From JBKCUI01 sp052161605 (GTDB lineage: Bacteria > Planctomycetota > Planctomycetia > Pirellulales > Pirellulaceae), in assembly GCA_052161605.1 (NCBI GenBank), contig CP197409.1: 64,000 nt of DNA. One strand, written 5' to 3'. A program made the translations under genes and the position numbers. Of this stretch, positions 44,488 through 53,564 are shown in pieces. Position 1 is the stretch's first letter, and every line of letters starts with the position of its first letter. A model generated the notes under the pieces. It saw only the letters and a list, made by a program, of their open reading frames with translations. It was not told the origin of the DNA and did not search any database.

Positions 44488-46071
44488 ATGAAACGTGAAG
44501 CTGGAATCAAGAAACTGATTGAACGAACAACACCCTGGGATGTGTTGGTGATCGGTGGCGGTGCAACCGGTGCCAGTATTCTATTGGATGCAGCCGCCCG
44601 GGGGTTGTCTGTAATTTTGTTAGAAAAGCATGATTTCGGTAAAGGGACGTCCAGCCGATCGACCAAATTGGTACATGGCGGCGTGCGGTATTTGGCTCAA
44701 GGGAATGTATCCCTGGTTCGCGATGCATTGCGTGAGCGAACTCGGTTGCGAAACAATGCTCCGCATGTCGTCAAGGAAATGTCCTTTTTGGTCCCTTGCC
44801 GCAACCTGTGGCAGCGCTGCTGGTATGGATTGGGATTCAAAGTCTACGACCTGCTGGCTGGCCGCAGTGGTTTTCGTAAATCTCGCCTGCTTAGTCGGCA
44901 GTCCTCTCTGCAAGCGGTGCCGACAATCCGGCCCGAGCAGGCAGCCGGTGGAGTGTTGTACTCGGACGGGCAATTTGATGATGCCCGTCTACTGATCAAT
45001 ATCTTGCAGACCGCTGTCGAACAAGGTGGAACTGCCTTGAACTATTTTCCTGTCATCGACATTTTGAAAGACCAAAGCGGGCGCGCAAGTGGTGTGGCTG
45101 CGAACGATAGCGAATCGGGGCAAACATATCAGATTCATGCTCGAGCCATCATCAACGCTACTGGCCCCTTTTGCGATTCCTTACGAGCCCAGGATTCACC
45201 CAATGCTCAACCGCTGGTTGCCACCAGTCAAGGAATTCACCTCGTCCTGCCCAAAGAATTTCTGCCTGGCGATACTGCCGTGATTGTACCCAAGACTTCC
45301 GATGGTCGCGTGATCTTTATGATTCCCTGGTATGACCATGTGGTTGTAGGGACGACTGATACGCCGCTAGAAAAGCCGGTTGCCGAACCGACAGCCAAAA
45401 AATCGGAAATCGAATTCTTGTTAGCGACTTCAGCTCAGTATTTAACGCGGGTACCGCAAGCTTCAGATGTGCTGAGTCTATTTACCGGTATTCGACCTTT
45501 GGTTCGACCGGGAGGGGCCAAAGAGACAAAATCGACTGCTGCAATTTCTCGCGACCATACGATTTTGCGTTCAGAGTCTGGGATGGTCACAATCACAGGG
45601 GGCAAATGGACAACCGCTCGGAAGATGGCAGAAGATTGCATCGATCGAGTCATCGAATGGTCTTCGTTGTCGCAGAGTCCCTGCCAAACAGTTAATCTGC
45701 CGATCCATGGTGCAGGCTTTAATTTGGAAAATCCTTTGGCTGTTAAAAGTAGCTACGGCACCGATGCAGAGGCGATTGCGCAACTGGCTCAGGAAGATCA
45801 GGCCCTCGCCAAGCCTCTGGTGCACGGTTACAGCCTTTGCGGCGCTGAAGTTTTGTGGAGCATTCGCCACGAGATGGCTCGAACACTAGAAGACATCTTG
45901 GCACGCCGCAGTCGGCTGTTGTTTCTCAATGCCAAAGCTGCGTTACAAGCAGCACCTGCCGTTGCCGACCTAATGATGAAAGAATTACAACATGAACCTC
46001 AGTGGCAACAGCAACAGCTTGACGACTTTGCCGAGCTAGTCAAAACTTACCAGATCGATAATCAATTTTGA
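44488..46071 (+). CDS. glpD: FAD-dependent glycerol-3-phosphate dehydrogenase
   Basis: The start is ATG 44488, four bases after the glpK stop; longer frames run back into glpK. The 527-residue flavoprotein oxidises glycerol 3-phosphate to dihydroxyacetone phosphate and passes electrons to quinone at the membrane. The FAD-binding motif is VIGGGATGASILLDAAARG, with GTSSRSTKLVHGGVRYL typical for GlpD. The C-terminal half has FTGIRPLVRPG and MVTITGGKWTTARKMAED. The length is normal for aerobic GlpD. Confidence 0.95.
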   Translation: MKREAGIKKLIERTTPWDVLVIGGGATGASILLDAAARGLSVILLEKHDFGKGTSSRSTKLVHGGVRYLAQGNVSLVRDALRERTRLRNNAPHVVKEMSFLVPCRNLWQRCWYGLGFKVYDLLAGRSGFRKSRLLSRQSSLQAVPTIRPEQAAGGVLYSDGQFDDARLLINILQTAVEQGGTALNYFPVIDILKDQSGRASGVAANDSESGQTYQIHARAIINATGPFCDSLRAQDSPNAQPLVATSQGIHLVLPKEFLPGDTAVIVPKTSDGRVIFMIPWYDHVVVGTTDTPLEKPVAEPTAKKSEIEFLLATSAQYLTRVPQASDVLSLFTGIRPLVRPGGAKETKSTAAISRDHTILRSESGMVTITGGKWTTARKMAEDCIDRVIEWSSLSQSPCQTVNLPIHGAGFNLENPLAVKSSYGTDAEAIAQLAQEDQALAKPLVHGYSLCGAEVLWSIRHEMARTLEDILARRSRLLFLNAKAALQAAPAVADLMMKELQHEPQWQQQQLDDFAELVKTYQIDNQF

Positions 46072-46185
46072 AAATTTAAAAGGTGGAAGACGAGTCCTTA
46101 TCTAGCCGAATTCATTGGTACACCTTTATTGATTCTGTTTGGAAGCAGACTGAACACCAAGTTCCATTATCCGGAGACTACGGCT

Positions 46186-47361
46186 ATGCGTTATTTTCTG
46201 TTTGTAATTCTGATGACCCCGTTCGTGCAGACAGCAGTGTGCGTCGAGAGAGCTCGGGCAGATGAACCGTTTCCCAAGTTTGAAAGTGTGGTGGTAGATT
46301 CCAACATAGGTCAAGTGTGCTATGCGGTGACGCTGGCCGATGTCGATGGCGATGGAAAAACCGATATTGTTGCGCTCAGCGAGGATAGCCTTTACTGGTA
46401 TCAGAATCCAAGCTGGCAACGCCGGGTTATTATTCAGAATCAGACCCCGCGAGACAATGTTTGCGTAGAACCCTACGATATCGACGGCGATGGCAAAATC
46501 GATTTTGCCATAGGTGCAGGCTGGACATCGGCTGGCTCGATACATTGGGTCAACCGAAGAGACTCGCTCGACCAGCCATGGAATGTTCACTTCATCGCTG
46601 ACCTGCGTTGGACGCATCGAATGCGGTTTGCTGATGTCATGGGCAAAGGCAAACCCCAATTGGTCGTATCGCCACTGAATGCAGTCACCGGGCCAGGTGT
46701 ACATCTATCTGCGTTGGAAATCCCCGCCCGGCCCGAGCGGGATCGATGGCCAGCGACGGTGATGAACCACCAATTAAACCGTATGCACAACCACTGGCAT
46801 GTTGACTCCGCGGCCAACGGGGCGATCCGTACCCTGACCGCCTCACGCGAGGGAATTCACGAAATCCAGTACAGTGATCAGGCGTGGCAAACCCGCCACT
46901 TGCACTCCGGTACAGAGGGCTCGGAGCCTGATACTAGTGGGGCTGGGGAAATCAAGTCAGGACGCCTGGCCGATGGTAAACCGTTTCTGGTGACTGTCGA
47001 ACCGATGCATGGGACGATGCTGGTGGTTTACTTGCCGCAGGAAACACCGGAGGGATCCTGGCAGCGAATTGTGATCGACGAGGGCTTTCAGCGTGGTCAT
47101 GCGATTTGGACGGCAGACATGGACGGCGATGGTGGCGACGAAATTATTTTCGGTCACAGTGACACACCAAAGCGGTTTGGCGTGAACGTGTACAAGGCTA
47201 GCTCCGAGCGTGGTGATCAGTGGACAGCTCATGTGGTTGATGCTGGCGGTATGGCCACGGAGGATCTCGTCGTTGCGGACCTGAACGGAGACGGGCGTCC
47301 CGACATTGTGGCCGGTGGCCGGGCAACGCGTAACGTCAAGCTGTACATCAATACGCCGTAG
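46186..47361 (+). CDS. exported FG-GAP/VCBS repeat protein
   Basis: The start at ATG 46186 gives a signal peptide (FLFVILMTPFVQTAVC then VERARAD). The 391-residue protein is a beta propeller of VCBS/FG-GAP blades, four of which carry calcium loops: DVDGDGKTD, DIDGDGKID, DMDGDGGDE and DLNGDGRPD. Such propellers bind glycans or proteins on the cell surface. It precedes the second DUF1592 cassette by about 200 bp and may be its substrate-binding component, though that is inference. Confidence 0.85.
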   Translation: MRYFLFVILMTPFVQTAVCVERARADEPFPKFESVVVDSNIGQVCYAVTLADVDGDGKTDIVALSEDSLYWYQNPSWQRRVIIQNQTPRDNVCVEPYDIDGDGKIDFAIGAGWTSAGSIHWVNRRDSLDQPWNVHFIADLRWTHRMRFADVMGKGKPQLVVSPLNAVTGPGVHLSALEIPARPERDRWPATVMNHQLNRMHNHWHVDSAANGAIRTLTASREGIHEIQYSDQAWQTRHLHSGTEGSEPDTSGAGEIKSGRLADGKPFLVTVEPMHGTMLVVYLPQETPEGSWQRIVIDEGFQRGHAIWTADMDGDGGDEIIFGHSDTPKRFGVNVYKASSERGDQWTAHVVDAGGMATEDLVVADLNGDGRPDIVAGGRATRNVKLYINTP

Positions 47362-47555
47362 GTTCGGCCTCGCGAGCACCATTTTTCGGATTACTTTGTT
47401 TCGGATTCCTTTGCGGCATGTTTGGTCGAACAACTAGCAATCGATCATCACCTTGAAGAATGCACGCATTGCAGATTTTCGCCCCTTTGATAGCCACCTG
47501 TGCAAATTGAATTGCCATTGTTGACAGTCGACCGTCGACGGTGTAGCGTACAGGG

Positions 47556-50195
47556 ATGAATAGCTTGCAAGAAATCCATCCGCCGAGCTACGGCACGTTT
47601 CGCAAGTTCCAAAAGCAAACCGTTGCGAATGACGTCGAGAGTCAACTACGCAAAGCCACTTTGGAAGTCCGTCGTACGGGCCGGAGCGAGACATCCGTTC
47701 CCGGCTTTACGCTAGTCGTGTGTGCACTCCTGTTCCTGGCTACCAGCGTTGGCTTGATTAGTGACGTTTCTGCTGAGGAACCTTTTGAAGTTTTTTTGGA
47801 GAAACACTGCATTCATTGTCATGGACCGCAGGCGGAAGAAGGGGACATTCGCTTCGACAAACTGTCGCGGGATTTCAAGGCTGGTATAGATTCACATCAT
47901 TGGGCCGAGGCGTTGGAGAAAGTGAATAGCGGCGAGATGCCGCCTCAGAGTGAGCAGCGACCGACTCAGCAAGAAATCGCCAAGTTTGTCACGCATCTGG
48001 ACGCAAGGTTGAAAGAGGGCCGGGCCGCGAGGATGGCGGCGAGGCCATTGGTGGCCCATTATAGGTTAAGCCGAAAGGAATATCAGAACACGGTCTATGA
48101 CCTGCTCGGCGTGCGCTACGACCCAACCAAGCCAGGCCAACTAAACGAAGACACGCTTTAGCACGGGTTTGAGCGCATCGGGTCGGAGCTGTCCCTCTCG
48201 CCGTCCCATGTGGACCGCTATTACCGTGCCGCTGAGATCGTGCTTGACCGTGCCTTGCCCACTGCAAGCGTGGAGCCTCGTAAGGTCCGCAAGACCGCAG
48301 CGGAATTGCTTCCCGGTGGTGGGAAGAAGCAGCAGGCGGCGCTGGATCGCTTCGGCATCAAGCGACCGTTGCGTTGTTTGATCTACCCCGGTGCTTCTCC
48401 GAATGCCGGACCTGTGGCGTTCTCAACAGGGTGGTTAGGGCAAGGAATCGGCCCGGAACACAGCGGACTCTACAAAGTTCGCATAAAGGCCAGCGGAATT
48501 CGCCCGCCAGGCGGCCAGACGGCACGCCTGAGCATCGGCATTCCGGGAGATGGTGAAAACCCAATTGCCACTCGGCTCATCGGTATTGATATCACCGCAC
48601 CTGAGGATAGTCCCGAGGTCTATGAGACGGAGTTGTCGCTCGAGATGCCGGTGGGACTGCGTTTCAACCTGGAGGCCAGCAATCAGCTGCAAGGACTGCA
48701 CTTCCACAGGTTGTACAACAGCACGATTTTCACCCATAGCAGCGAGACCCAGGTAACGTCTCCGTCATTCCCCCAATTGTTCGATGACAAGGGGAACGGC
48801 CTCTACTCGCTGGCGATCATCGACTGGATCGAATGGGAGGGTCCACTGTTGTCAGAAGAGGAAAAAACCCGGCGTGAGGATCTGCTACCGCCCGATGACG
48901 CAACGCCCGAAGTCGTTGCGGAGCATTTGAAACGCTTCGCTGAACGCGCCTGGCGTCGCCCGGTGAATAGGGAGGAACTGGAGCGGTATCTGCATGCTTA
49001 CCGCGCCGAGCGCGAGTTGGGTGAGACGCTGACCGATGCCTATCGGGTCGCATTGCAAGGCGTGCTCACCTCCAGGCACTTCATTTATCTCGTCGAAGGA
49101 GACAAGGTCGCACGCGAATGGCTCACCGACTCAGAACTCGCCTCACGGCTCTCGTATTTCCTCTGGAGTTCAATGCCGGATGACGCCTTACTGGCTGCGG
49201 CGAGAAGCGGTTCGCTGAACGTTGTAGGACGGACTTCCAGTCCGCCGGATGCGCCGACGGACAAGATGTCCGTTGCACTTGAGCAAGCAGTGGACCGGAT
49301 GCTGGCCGACAGCAAGGTGAACCGCTTCATCGATGACTTTGCAAGGCAGTGGCTGCAACTGCACCGAGTGGGCATGTTCCCGCCGGATAAGAATCTCTAC
49401 CCGAGCTACGAGGCGTGGCTAGAGACTAGCATGAAGGCTGAGCCGGTGGAGTTTTTCCGCGAACTGTTCGACAAGAACCTGGCTGTAGATGAGTTCATCG
49501 ATTCCGACTGGACGATGGCCAATGCCCGGCTCTGCGAGTTCTACGGTTTGCCGGAGCCGAAGACAGGGGGCTTTCATCGCATTTCGCTCAAGCCCGAGGA
49601 TCATCGCGGAGGTCTACTGACGATGGGTGCCGTGCTCGGCCTGACCTCAGACGGTACGCGCCATCGCCCAGTGCATCGCGGCGTCTGGCTCAGCGAAGTG
49701 ATTTTCAACAAGCCTCCGCCACCGCCTCCAGCCAACGTTGATCCGATTGAGCCAAATCCGCCGCAAAGCCCTAAAGCGACGATTCGGGAGAAGCTTGCTG
49801 CACATGCACAGCACGCAAACTGTGCGGCTTGTCATCAAAGAATTGATCCCCTCGGATTCGCCATGGAACAGTATGACGCTATTGGACAGTGGCGAACACA
49901 CGAACGCGTTCTATCCGGGACCGGTAAAGACCCAGTGGTCGATGCGTCGGGTGTCATGCCCGATGGTCGTTCCTATAGCGATGTCGTCCAATTCAAACAG
50001 TTGCTGCTAGAAGATCGCGATAAGATTGCACGGGCTTTTATTGAGCATCTCTGCACCTATGCACTTCGCCGCGTGTTGACTGTGGATGACGCGGATGATA
50101 TCCAGTCGATCTTGGATGAAGCAAAGAAGAACCAGTACGGTGTTCGTGACATCGTACGCGCCGTGGCTTTGTCGGAACTGATGCGGAAAAGATGA
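47556..50195 (+). pseudogene. DUF1592-family planctomycete cytochrome gene with in-frame amber codon (second paralogue)
   Basis: The reading frame from 47556 runs to TAG at 48159-48161 and then continues in the same frame to 50195. The amber replaces the Trp of DDTLWHGYERIGSEL in the paralogue at 31784 (here EDTL-stop-HGFERIGSEL), a single TGG-to-TAG change. Before it lie an unusually long N-terminus, a membrane/signal segment (LVVCALLFLATSVGLIS) and the heme motif CIHCH; after it the DUF1595, DUF1592, DUF1588 (CAACHQRIDPLGFAMEQYDA) and DUF1585 parts are intact. A double-hairpin insertion lies at 49221-49280. With no other disabling change the loss looks recent, or it is a sequencing error or a read-through case. 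Confidence 0.85.
49221..49280 (+). repeat. in-frame double-hairpin insertion inside the DUF1592 gene
   Basis: Relative to the paralogue at 31784, about 20 residues are added between SGSLN and ALEQAVDRML. The added DNA has two hairpins: CGGACT-TCC-AGTCCG (49230-49244) and CGGACA-AGA-TGTCCG (49258-49272). It keeps the frame, so it behaves like a palindromic repeat that inserted into coding sequence. Confidence 0.8.
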
Positions 50196-50224
50196 AAATC
50201 CTTAATTAGATTCAGGATACCGAA

Positions 50225-50283
50225 TGTCGAAAGATGTGTGGCGAAAAATTAGTACAGTATCTTTCGACACACATTTTTCGACA
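50225..50283. repeat. palindromic intergenic element, copy H
   Basis: TGTCGAAAGATGTGTGGCG begins the left arm; the right arm reads TATCTTTCGACACACATTTT then TCGACA. It lies between the DUF1592 and DUF1552 genes of the second cassette, matching copy C in the first. Confidence 0.9.
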
Positions 50284-50337
50284 ACTAACGCTGAGCCTTT
50301 AGGGCCAACACCTCCAATTTAACACGGAAAAAGAACC

Positions 50338-51702
50338 ATGAATTTTCTCTCCCAATCCTGGCTTCTCGACCGTCGGCACGCGCTTCGTGCGATGGGCACT
50401 TGCATTTCGCTGCCGCTTTTGGAGTGCATGGTTCCGTTGCGAGCTGCCGAAGCGAATTTCGAGACTCCCCGGCGCAGTGCCTTCATCTATCTCGCCAACG
50501 GTGTGCATTCACTGAACTACCAGATCACGAAGCCGGGGAAAGACTACGAGTTTTCCCGGTCACTCAAACCTTTGGAGAAACACCGCGCGGTCATTACTCC
50601 CCTAAGCGGGCTACACCACCCGGGAGCGCTCGGCCACGACCACAATTGCATTTCCGTTTGGCTCACCGGCGGCAAGCTCGGCCCTACCGACCGCAACACC
50701 ATTTCCGTGGACCAGAAGATCGCGGAGATCACGGCACCGCACACCCGTTACCCCTCGATGGATGTTGCCCTCACTGGGGCGTCGCTCGCTTGGACCGCAG
50801 ACGGTGTCCGGCTGCCTGCGATGCGAAGTTGTAGCGAAATCTTCGCATCAATGTTTGAAGAACCGAAAGGGGGCAAGGCGGCCCAGAGGAAGAACTTGCG
50901 TCGCAAGGGTAGCGTGCTCGACGCTAACCTCGATGAGGTGCGACAGCTCGATCAAAGCTTGGGGGCGGAGGACAAAGGCCGCATGGAGCAATACCTCACC
51001 TCCGTCCGCGAGGCTGAGATCCGCACGCGGCGGGCCGATGCATGGCTCGACACGCCACTTCCGACCATCTCCGATGCTGATCGCAAGCGTACCAACCGCG
51101 ACATCGCGGCCACGATGGCGGGGGACTACTTTCGCACCGTGTATGATCTGATGGTGCTCGCCTTTCAGACGGATGTGACCCGCGTGGCGACCTTCAGTCT
51201 AGGCGGCGAGGGAGATGCCTTCTCCATTCCCGAAATTGGCATCACCGAGTCGCGCCATCAGCTCAGTCACCATGGCGGCGATCCTGGCTATATGGAGAAG
51301 CTTACGAACTACGACACGTTTGCCATCGAGCAATACAGCTATTTCCTCACGCGACTCGCCGAAACGAAAGACCTCAACGGCAAACCACTGTTGAATTCGA
51401 CGATGTCACTATTCGGCAGTGGCATGTCATACGGCCATAGCCACGGCAATGCGAATCTGCCGCTCGTGCTCGCTGGCGGATCGGACCTCGGCCTCAAGCA
51501 CGGCAGTCATCTCGACTTCAATCAAGGTCACTTCAAGGGCTACCAACTCGACAAGCCCGGCGAGCACTACTCGCTCTGCAGTCGCCCGGCCAATCCGAAC
51601 GCACACATGAGCAATCTGCTGCTGATGATGGCACAGCGCATGGGCGTTGAGACTGACAAGTTCGGGGACAGCAATTCGGTTGTTGAGCTTCAGTCCTCTT
51701 AA
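50338..51702 (+). CDS. exported DUF1552 protein (second paralogue)
   Basis: The 454-residue protein is a close relative of the protein at 34396 with the same signal (DRRHALRAMGTCISLPLLE) and the same key segments: FIYLANGVHSLNYQ, LGHDHNCISVWLTGGKLG, QLSHHGGDPGYMEKL, SYGHSHGNANLPLVLAGG. Base use is more GC-rich than in the first paralogue, so the two copies have diverged at silent sites and are not a recent duplication. It is intact although its upstream DUF1592 partner carries a nonsense codon. Confidence 0.92.
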   Translation: MNFLSQSWLLDRRHALRAMGTCISLPLLECMVPLRAAEANFETPRRSAFIYLANGVHSLNYQITKPGKDYEFSRSLKPLEKHRAVITPLSGLHHPGALGHDHNCISVWLTGGKLGPTDRNTISVDQKIAEITAPHTRYPSMDVALTGASLAWTADGVRLPAMRSCSEIFASMFEEPKGGKAAQRKNLRRKGSVLDANLDEVRQLDQSLGAEDKGRMEQYLTSVREAEIRTRRADAWLDTPLPTISDADRKRTNRDIAATMAGDYFRTVYDLMVLAFQTDVTRVATFSLGGEGDAFSIPEIGITESRHQLSHHGGDPGYMEKLTNYDTFAIEQYSYFLTRLAETKDLNGKPLLNSTMSLFGSGMSYGHSHGNANLPLVLAGGSDLGLKHGSHLDFNQGHFKGYQLDKPGEHYSLCSRPANPNAHMSNLLLMMAQRMGVETDKFGDSNSVVELQSS

Positions 51703-51876
51703 TCGTAATCTTACTCTTAATCGTAATCTTACTCTTAATCTTATCCATCTACTTGTCCATCCACTTGCGAATGTGAGTTGGGTTGGGTGGTCGGATGGAG
51801 ATTGGATGGAGGATTGAGGAGTAGGAGGGGGGGGGAGAGTAGGAGTAGGATTAAGATTAGGATTAAGAGTAAGAGT
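51693..51876. repeat. long imperfect palindrome of AATC/TTACTC units before the four-helix gene
   Basis: The left half (51697-51747) iterates TTAATCGTAATCTTACTC. The right half (51838-51876) iterates GGATTAAGATTAGGATTAAG and AGTAAGAGT, the reverse complement of the left units. The middle has a run of nine G (51827-51835) and GGATGGAG-like units. The palindrome ends at the start codon of the four-helix gene and begins within the last codons of DUF1552. Confidence 0.8.
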
Positions 51877-52245
51877 ATGTCGAAGCAGTTTGACCATGAA
51901 AAGTTGAGTGTCTACCAACAATCCATTCGCTTTGTCGCCTGGGTTGATGATTTACTTGAGACAGTTCCTAAATCGATTGCGACGCACGATCAACTTGAGC
52001 GAGCGTCAACTTCTGTACCTTTGAATATCGCAGAAGGAAATGGGAAATTCACATCCAAGGATCGATGCAAGTTTGTCGACACAGCCCGAGGTTCAGCACT
52101 CGAATGCGCAGCTTGCTTGGATGTTTTGTGCGCGAAAAAGATAACCGATTCTAAAACAACTGATACAGGCAAAGCTTTGTTGGTCGAGATTGTTTCAATG
52201 CTTGTTGGCTTAATCCGTTCTAATTCACCAGATCGCAATGCATAA
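51877..52245 (+). CDS. four-helix-bundle protein (23S rRNA intervening-sequence/S23-like)
   Basis: The start at ATG 51877 follows directly after the repeat block, giving 122 residues; a longer frame would translate the repeats. The sequence fits the S23/IVP four-helix family: FDHEKLSVYQQSIRFVAWVDDLLE, HDQLERASTSVPLNIAEGNGKFTSKD with the hallmark S-x-x-x-N-I-A-E-G box, SALECAACLDVL and LVEIVSMLVGLIRSNS. These small cytosolic proteins were first found in intervening sequences of 23S rRNA and are related to Avd of diversity-generating retroelements; they form nucleic-acid-binding pentamers. It separates two genes that are neighbours in the first cassette. Its last bases overlap the next start. 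Confidence 0.88.
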   Translation: MSKQFDHEKLSVYQQSIRFVAWVDDLLETVPKSIATHDQLERASTSVPLNIAEGNGKFTSKDRCKFVDTARGSALECAACLDVLCAKKITDSKTTDTGKALLVEIVSMLVGLIRSNSPDRNA

Positions 52246-53557
52246 TTACATTTTGTACCGTAGTCTCATTCTGTTTCGTGCAGCTTCTTTAAGCGTCCGC
52301 AGGCATCGTTGTTTTTTCGCCTGCGGCTTTGCGTTGTGGTTACTGTTCGCAGTTGTGGTTCGCGCAGACGAACCGTTCCGCCCCAAAGCCGGCGAGTTTC
52401 CTCCGATGGAGAAAGCAAAGGCCTACGACGGCCAGCTCGTGTTTGTGGACCATGTGAACCGCCGCGGCAGCATCCGCGTGACTGGCGGAGAGCTGTTCCA
52501 CTCCACGGCCCCGCATCCCTTTGCCATGCTACCCTATGGAATCGTGCGCTATCACGGCGCGCCGGCGGATCTGCGGGACATCCCGCTCGGGACCATGCTC
52601 CACGGTCGTTTCTATCTGCCACCAGATCCCAAGCTCTCCTCAGTGCCGGTTATCGACCATGCCAACACCACCCCAACTCAACCTGCTGAGAACCACGCAA
52701 TTCTGCTAGAGGACGAGCCCAGTTTCTGCCTCCGGGAGGGCAAGGTCTGGAGGTTAAAGGAGGTCGAGATCACGGGCGATAAGACGGGGATGATTGTCGC
52801 CCACCGCGAATCCATTACCGACGGAGAGGACAGAGAAGACGTGCGGCGAATGAGCATCGATGCGGCCACCCGCTTCTGGCGTGGCCGGGAAAAACTCGGT
52901 CTCGAGGACTTGATTACAGAAGGCGTATGGCCTGCAAAGGGAAAGAAATCCCTCGATGGTCAGGTCGTCCATCTCAGTATCGCCTGGAAGCCAGCAGGGC
53001 ACTGGGAGCGACGTGTTGGAAATCGGATGCATATTTCAGACGTCTGGCTCGATGAGACGGCGATGCAACGAGCCGCCCGGCACCAGATTGAGGTGCATCG
53101 GGAGCTGATCCGCAGCCGTTGGATGCCTGCGTACGTGGATGGCGTTGAGTATGGTAAATTCGGCAGCGCCACAGTGACCCTAGCATTGTTCGGCGGCATG
53201 GATCCATCCCTCTATGCCGATTTCCAGAAGGGCATCAATGGACAGGTCGCTGCGTCGGAAGCGAATTTAAAGCATGAGTATGGGACGGTCAGGCAATCCT
53301 TGGTGGCCATATCGGGCCCCATTCTGGACGTGATGAAACAGGACAATGACGTCCCGCTAGGAAGTAGTGGGATCCAAATCCGAATCAAAGTGGACCAGAT
53401 CATCGAGGGCATTCGTCCCGGGAGGATTGTTAGAATCCGACCTATGAGCTGGCCCGATGACGCGGTACCGCGGGAGGAATACACAGAGGGTCATTTGGAC
53501 GAACGCTTCCCATCTCCGAACATTTTCCCCACATACGGACGAATAAGTTTGAATTGA
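52238..53557 (+). CDS. exported protein of unrecognised family (second paralogue)
   Basis: The 439-residue protein matches the 409-residue protein at 35880 along its length (FVDHVNRRGSIRV, FAMLPYGIVRYHGAPADLRD, HGRFYLPPDPKLSS, EDEPSFCLREGKVW, TRFWRGREKL, LFGGMDPSLYADF, PLGSSGIQIRIK). The first 45 residues differ: a longer, basic leader (SLSVRRHRCFFACG) encoded by a hairpin precedes the hydrophobic segment and the ...RADEPFRP start of the mature part. The assigned ATG overlaps the end of the four-helix gene by 8 bp; a later start is possible. The function is unknown. Confidence 0.72.
   Translation: MHNYILYRSLILFRAASLSVRRHRCFFACGFALWLLFAVVVRADEPFRPKAGEFPPMEKAKAYDGQLVFVDHVNRRGSIRVTGGELFHSTAPHPFAMLPYGIVRYHGAPADLRDIPLGTMLHGRFYLPPDPKLSSVPVIDHANTTPTQPAENHAILLEDEPSFCLREGKVWRLKEVEITGDKTGMIVAHRESITDGEDREDVRRMSIDAATRFWRGREKLGLEDLITEGVWPAKGKKSLDGQVVHLSIAWKPAGHWERRVGNRMHISDVWLDETAMQRAARHQIEVHRELIRSRWMPAYVDGVEYGKFGSATVTLALFGGMDPSLYADFQKGINGQVAASEANLKHEYGTVRQSLVAISGPILDVMKQDNDVPLGSSGIQIRIKVDQIIEGIRPGRIVRIRPMSWPDDAVPREEYTEGHLDERFPSPNIFPTYGRISLN
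52297..52326 (+). repeat. hairpin within the leader-peptide coding region
   Basis: CCGCAGGC (52297-52304) and GCCTGCGG (52319-52326) pair perfectly over a T-rich 14-nt loop. It lies in the extra leader codons absent from the paralogue at 35880, so a palindrome has probably been added to the start of this gene or between gene and promoter. The octamer GCCTGCGG also occurs twice near 17157-17177. Confidence 0.7.
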
Positions 53558-53564
53558 AGGAAGA

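Noticed and set aside
48159..48161. Amber codon read as pyrrolysine or another recoded residue
   Set aside because: The paralogue has Trp at this place, no pyrrolysine genes are visible, and TAG is used as an ordinary stop by other genes here. A nonsense change or an error is simpler.
51778..51876. Longer N-terminus for the four-helix protein
   Set aside because: These 33 codons would translate the AATC/AGT repeat block; the family starts at ATG 51877.
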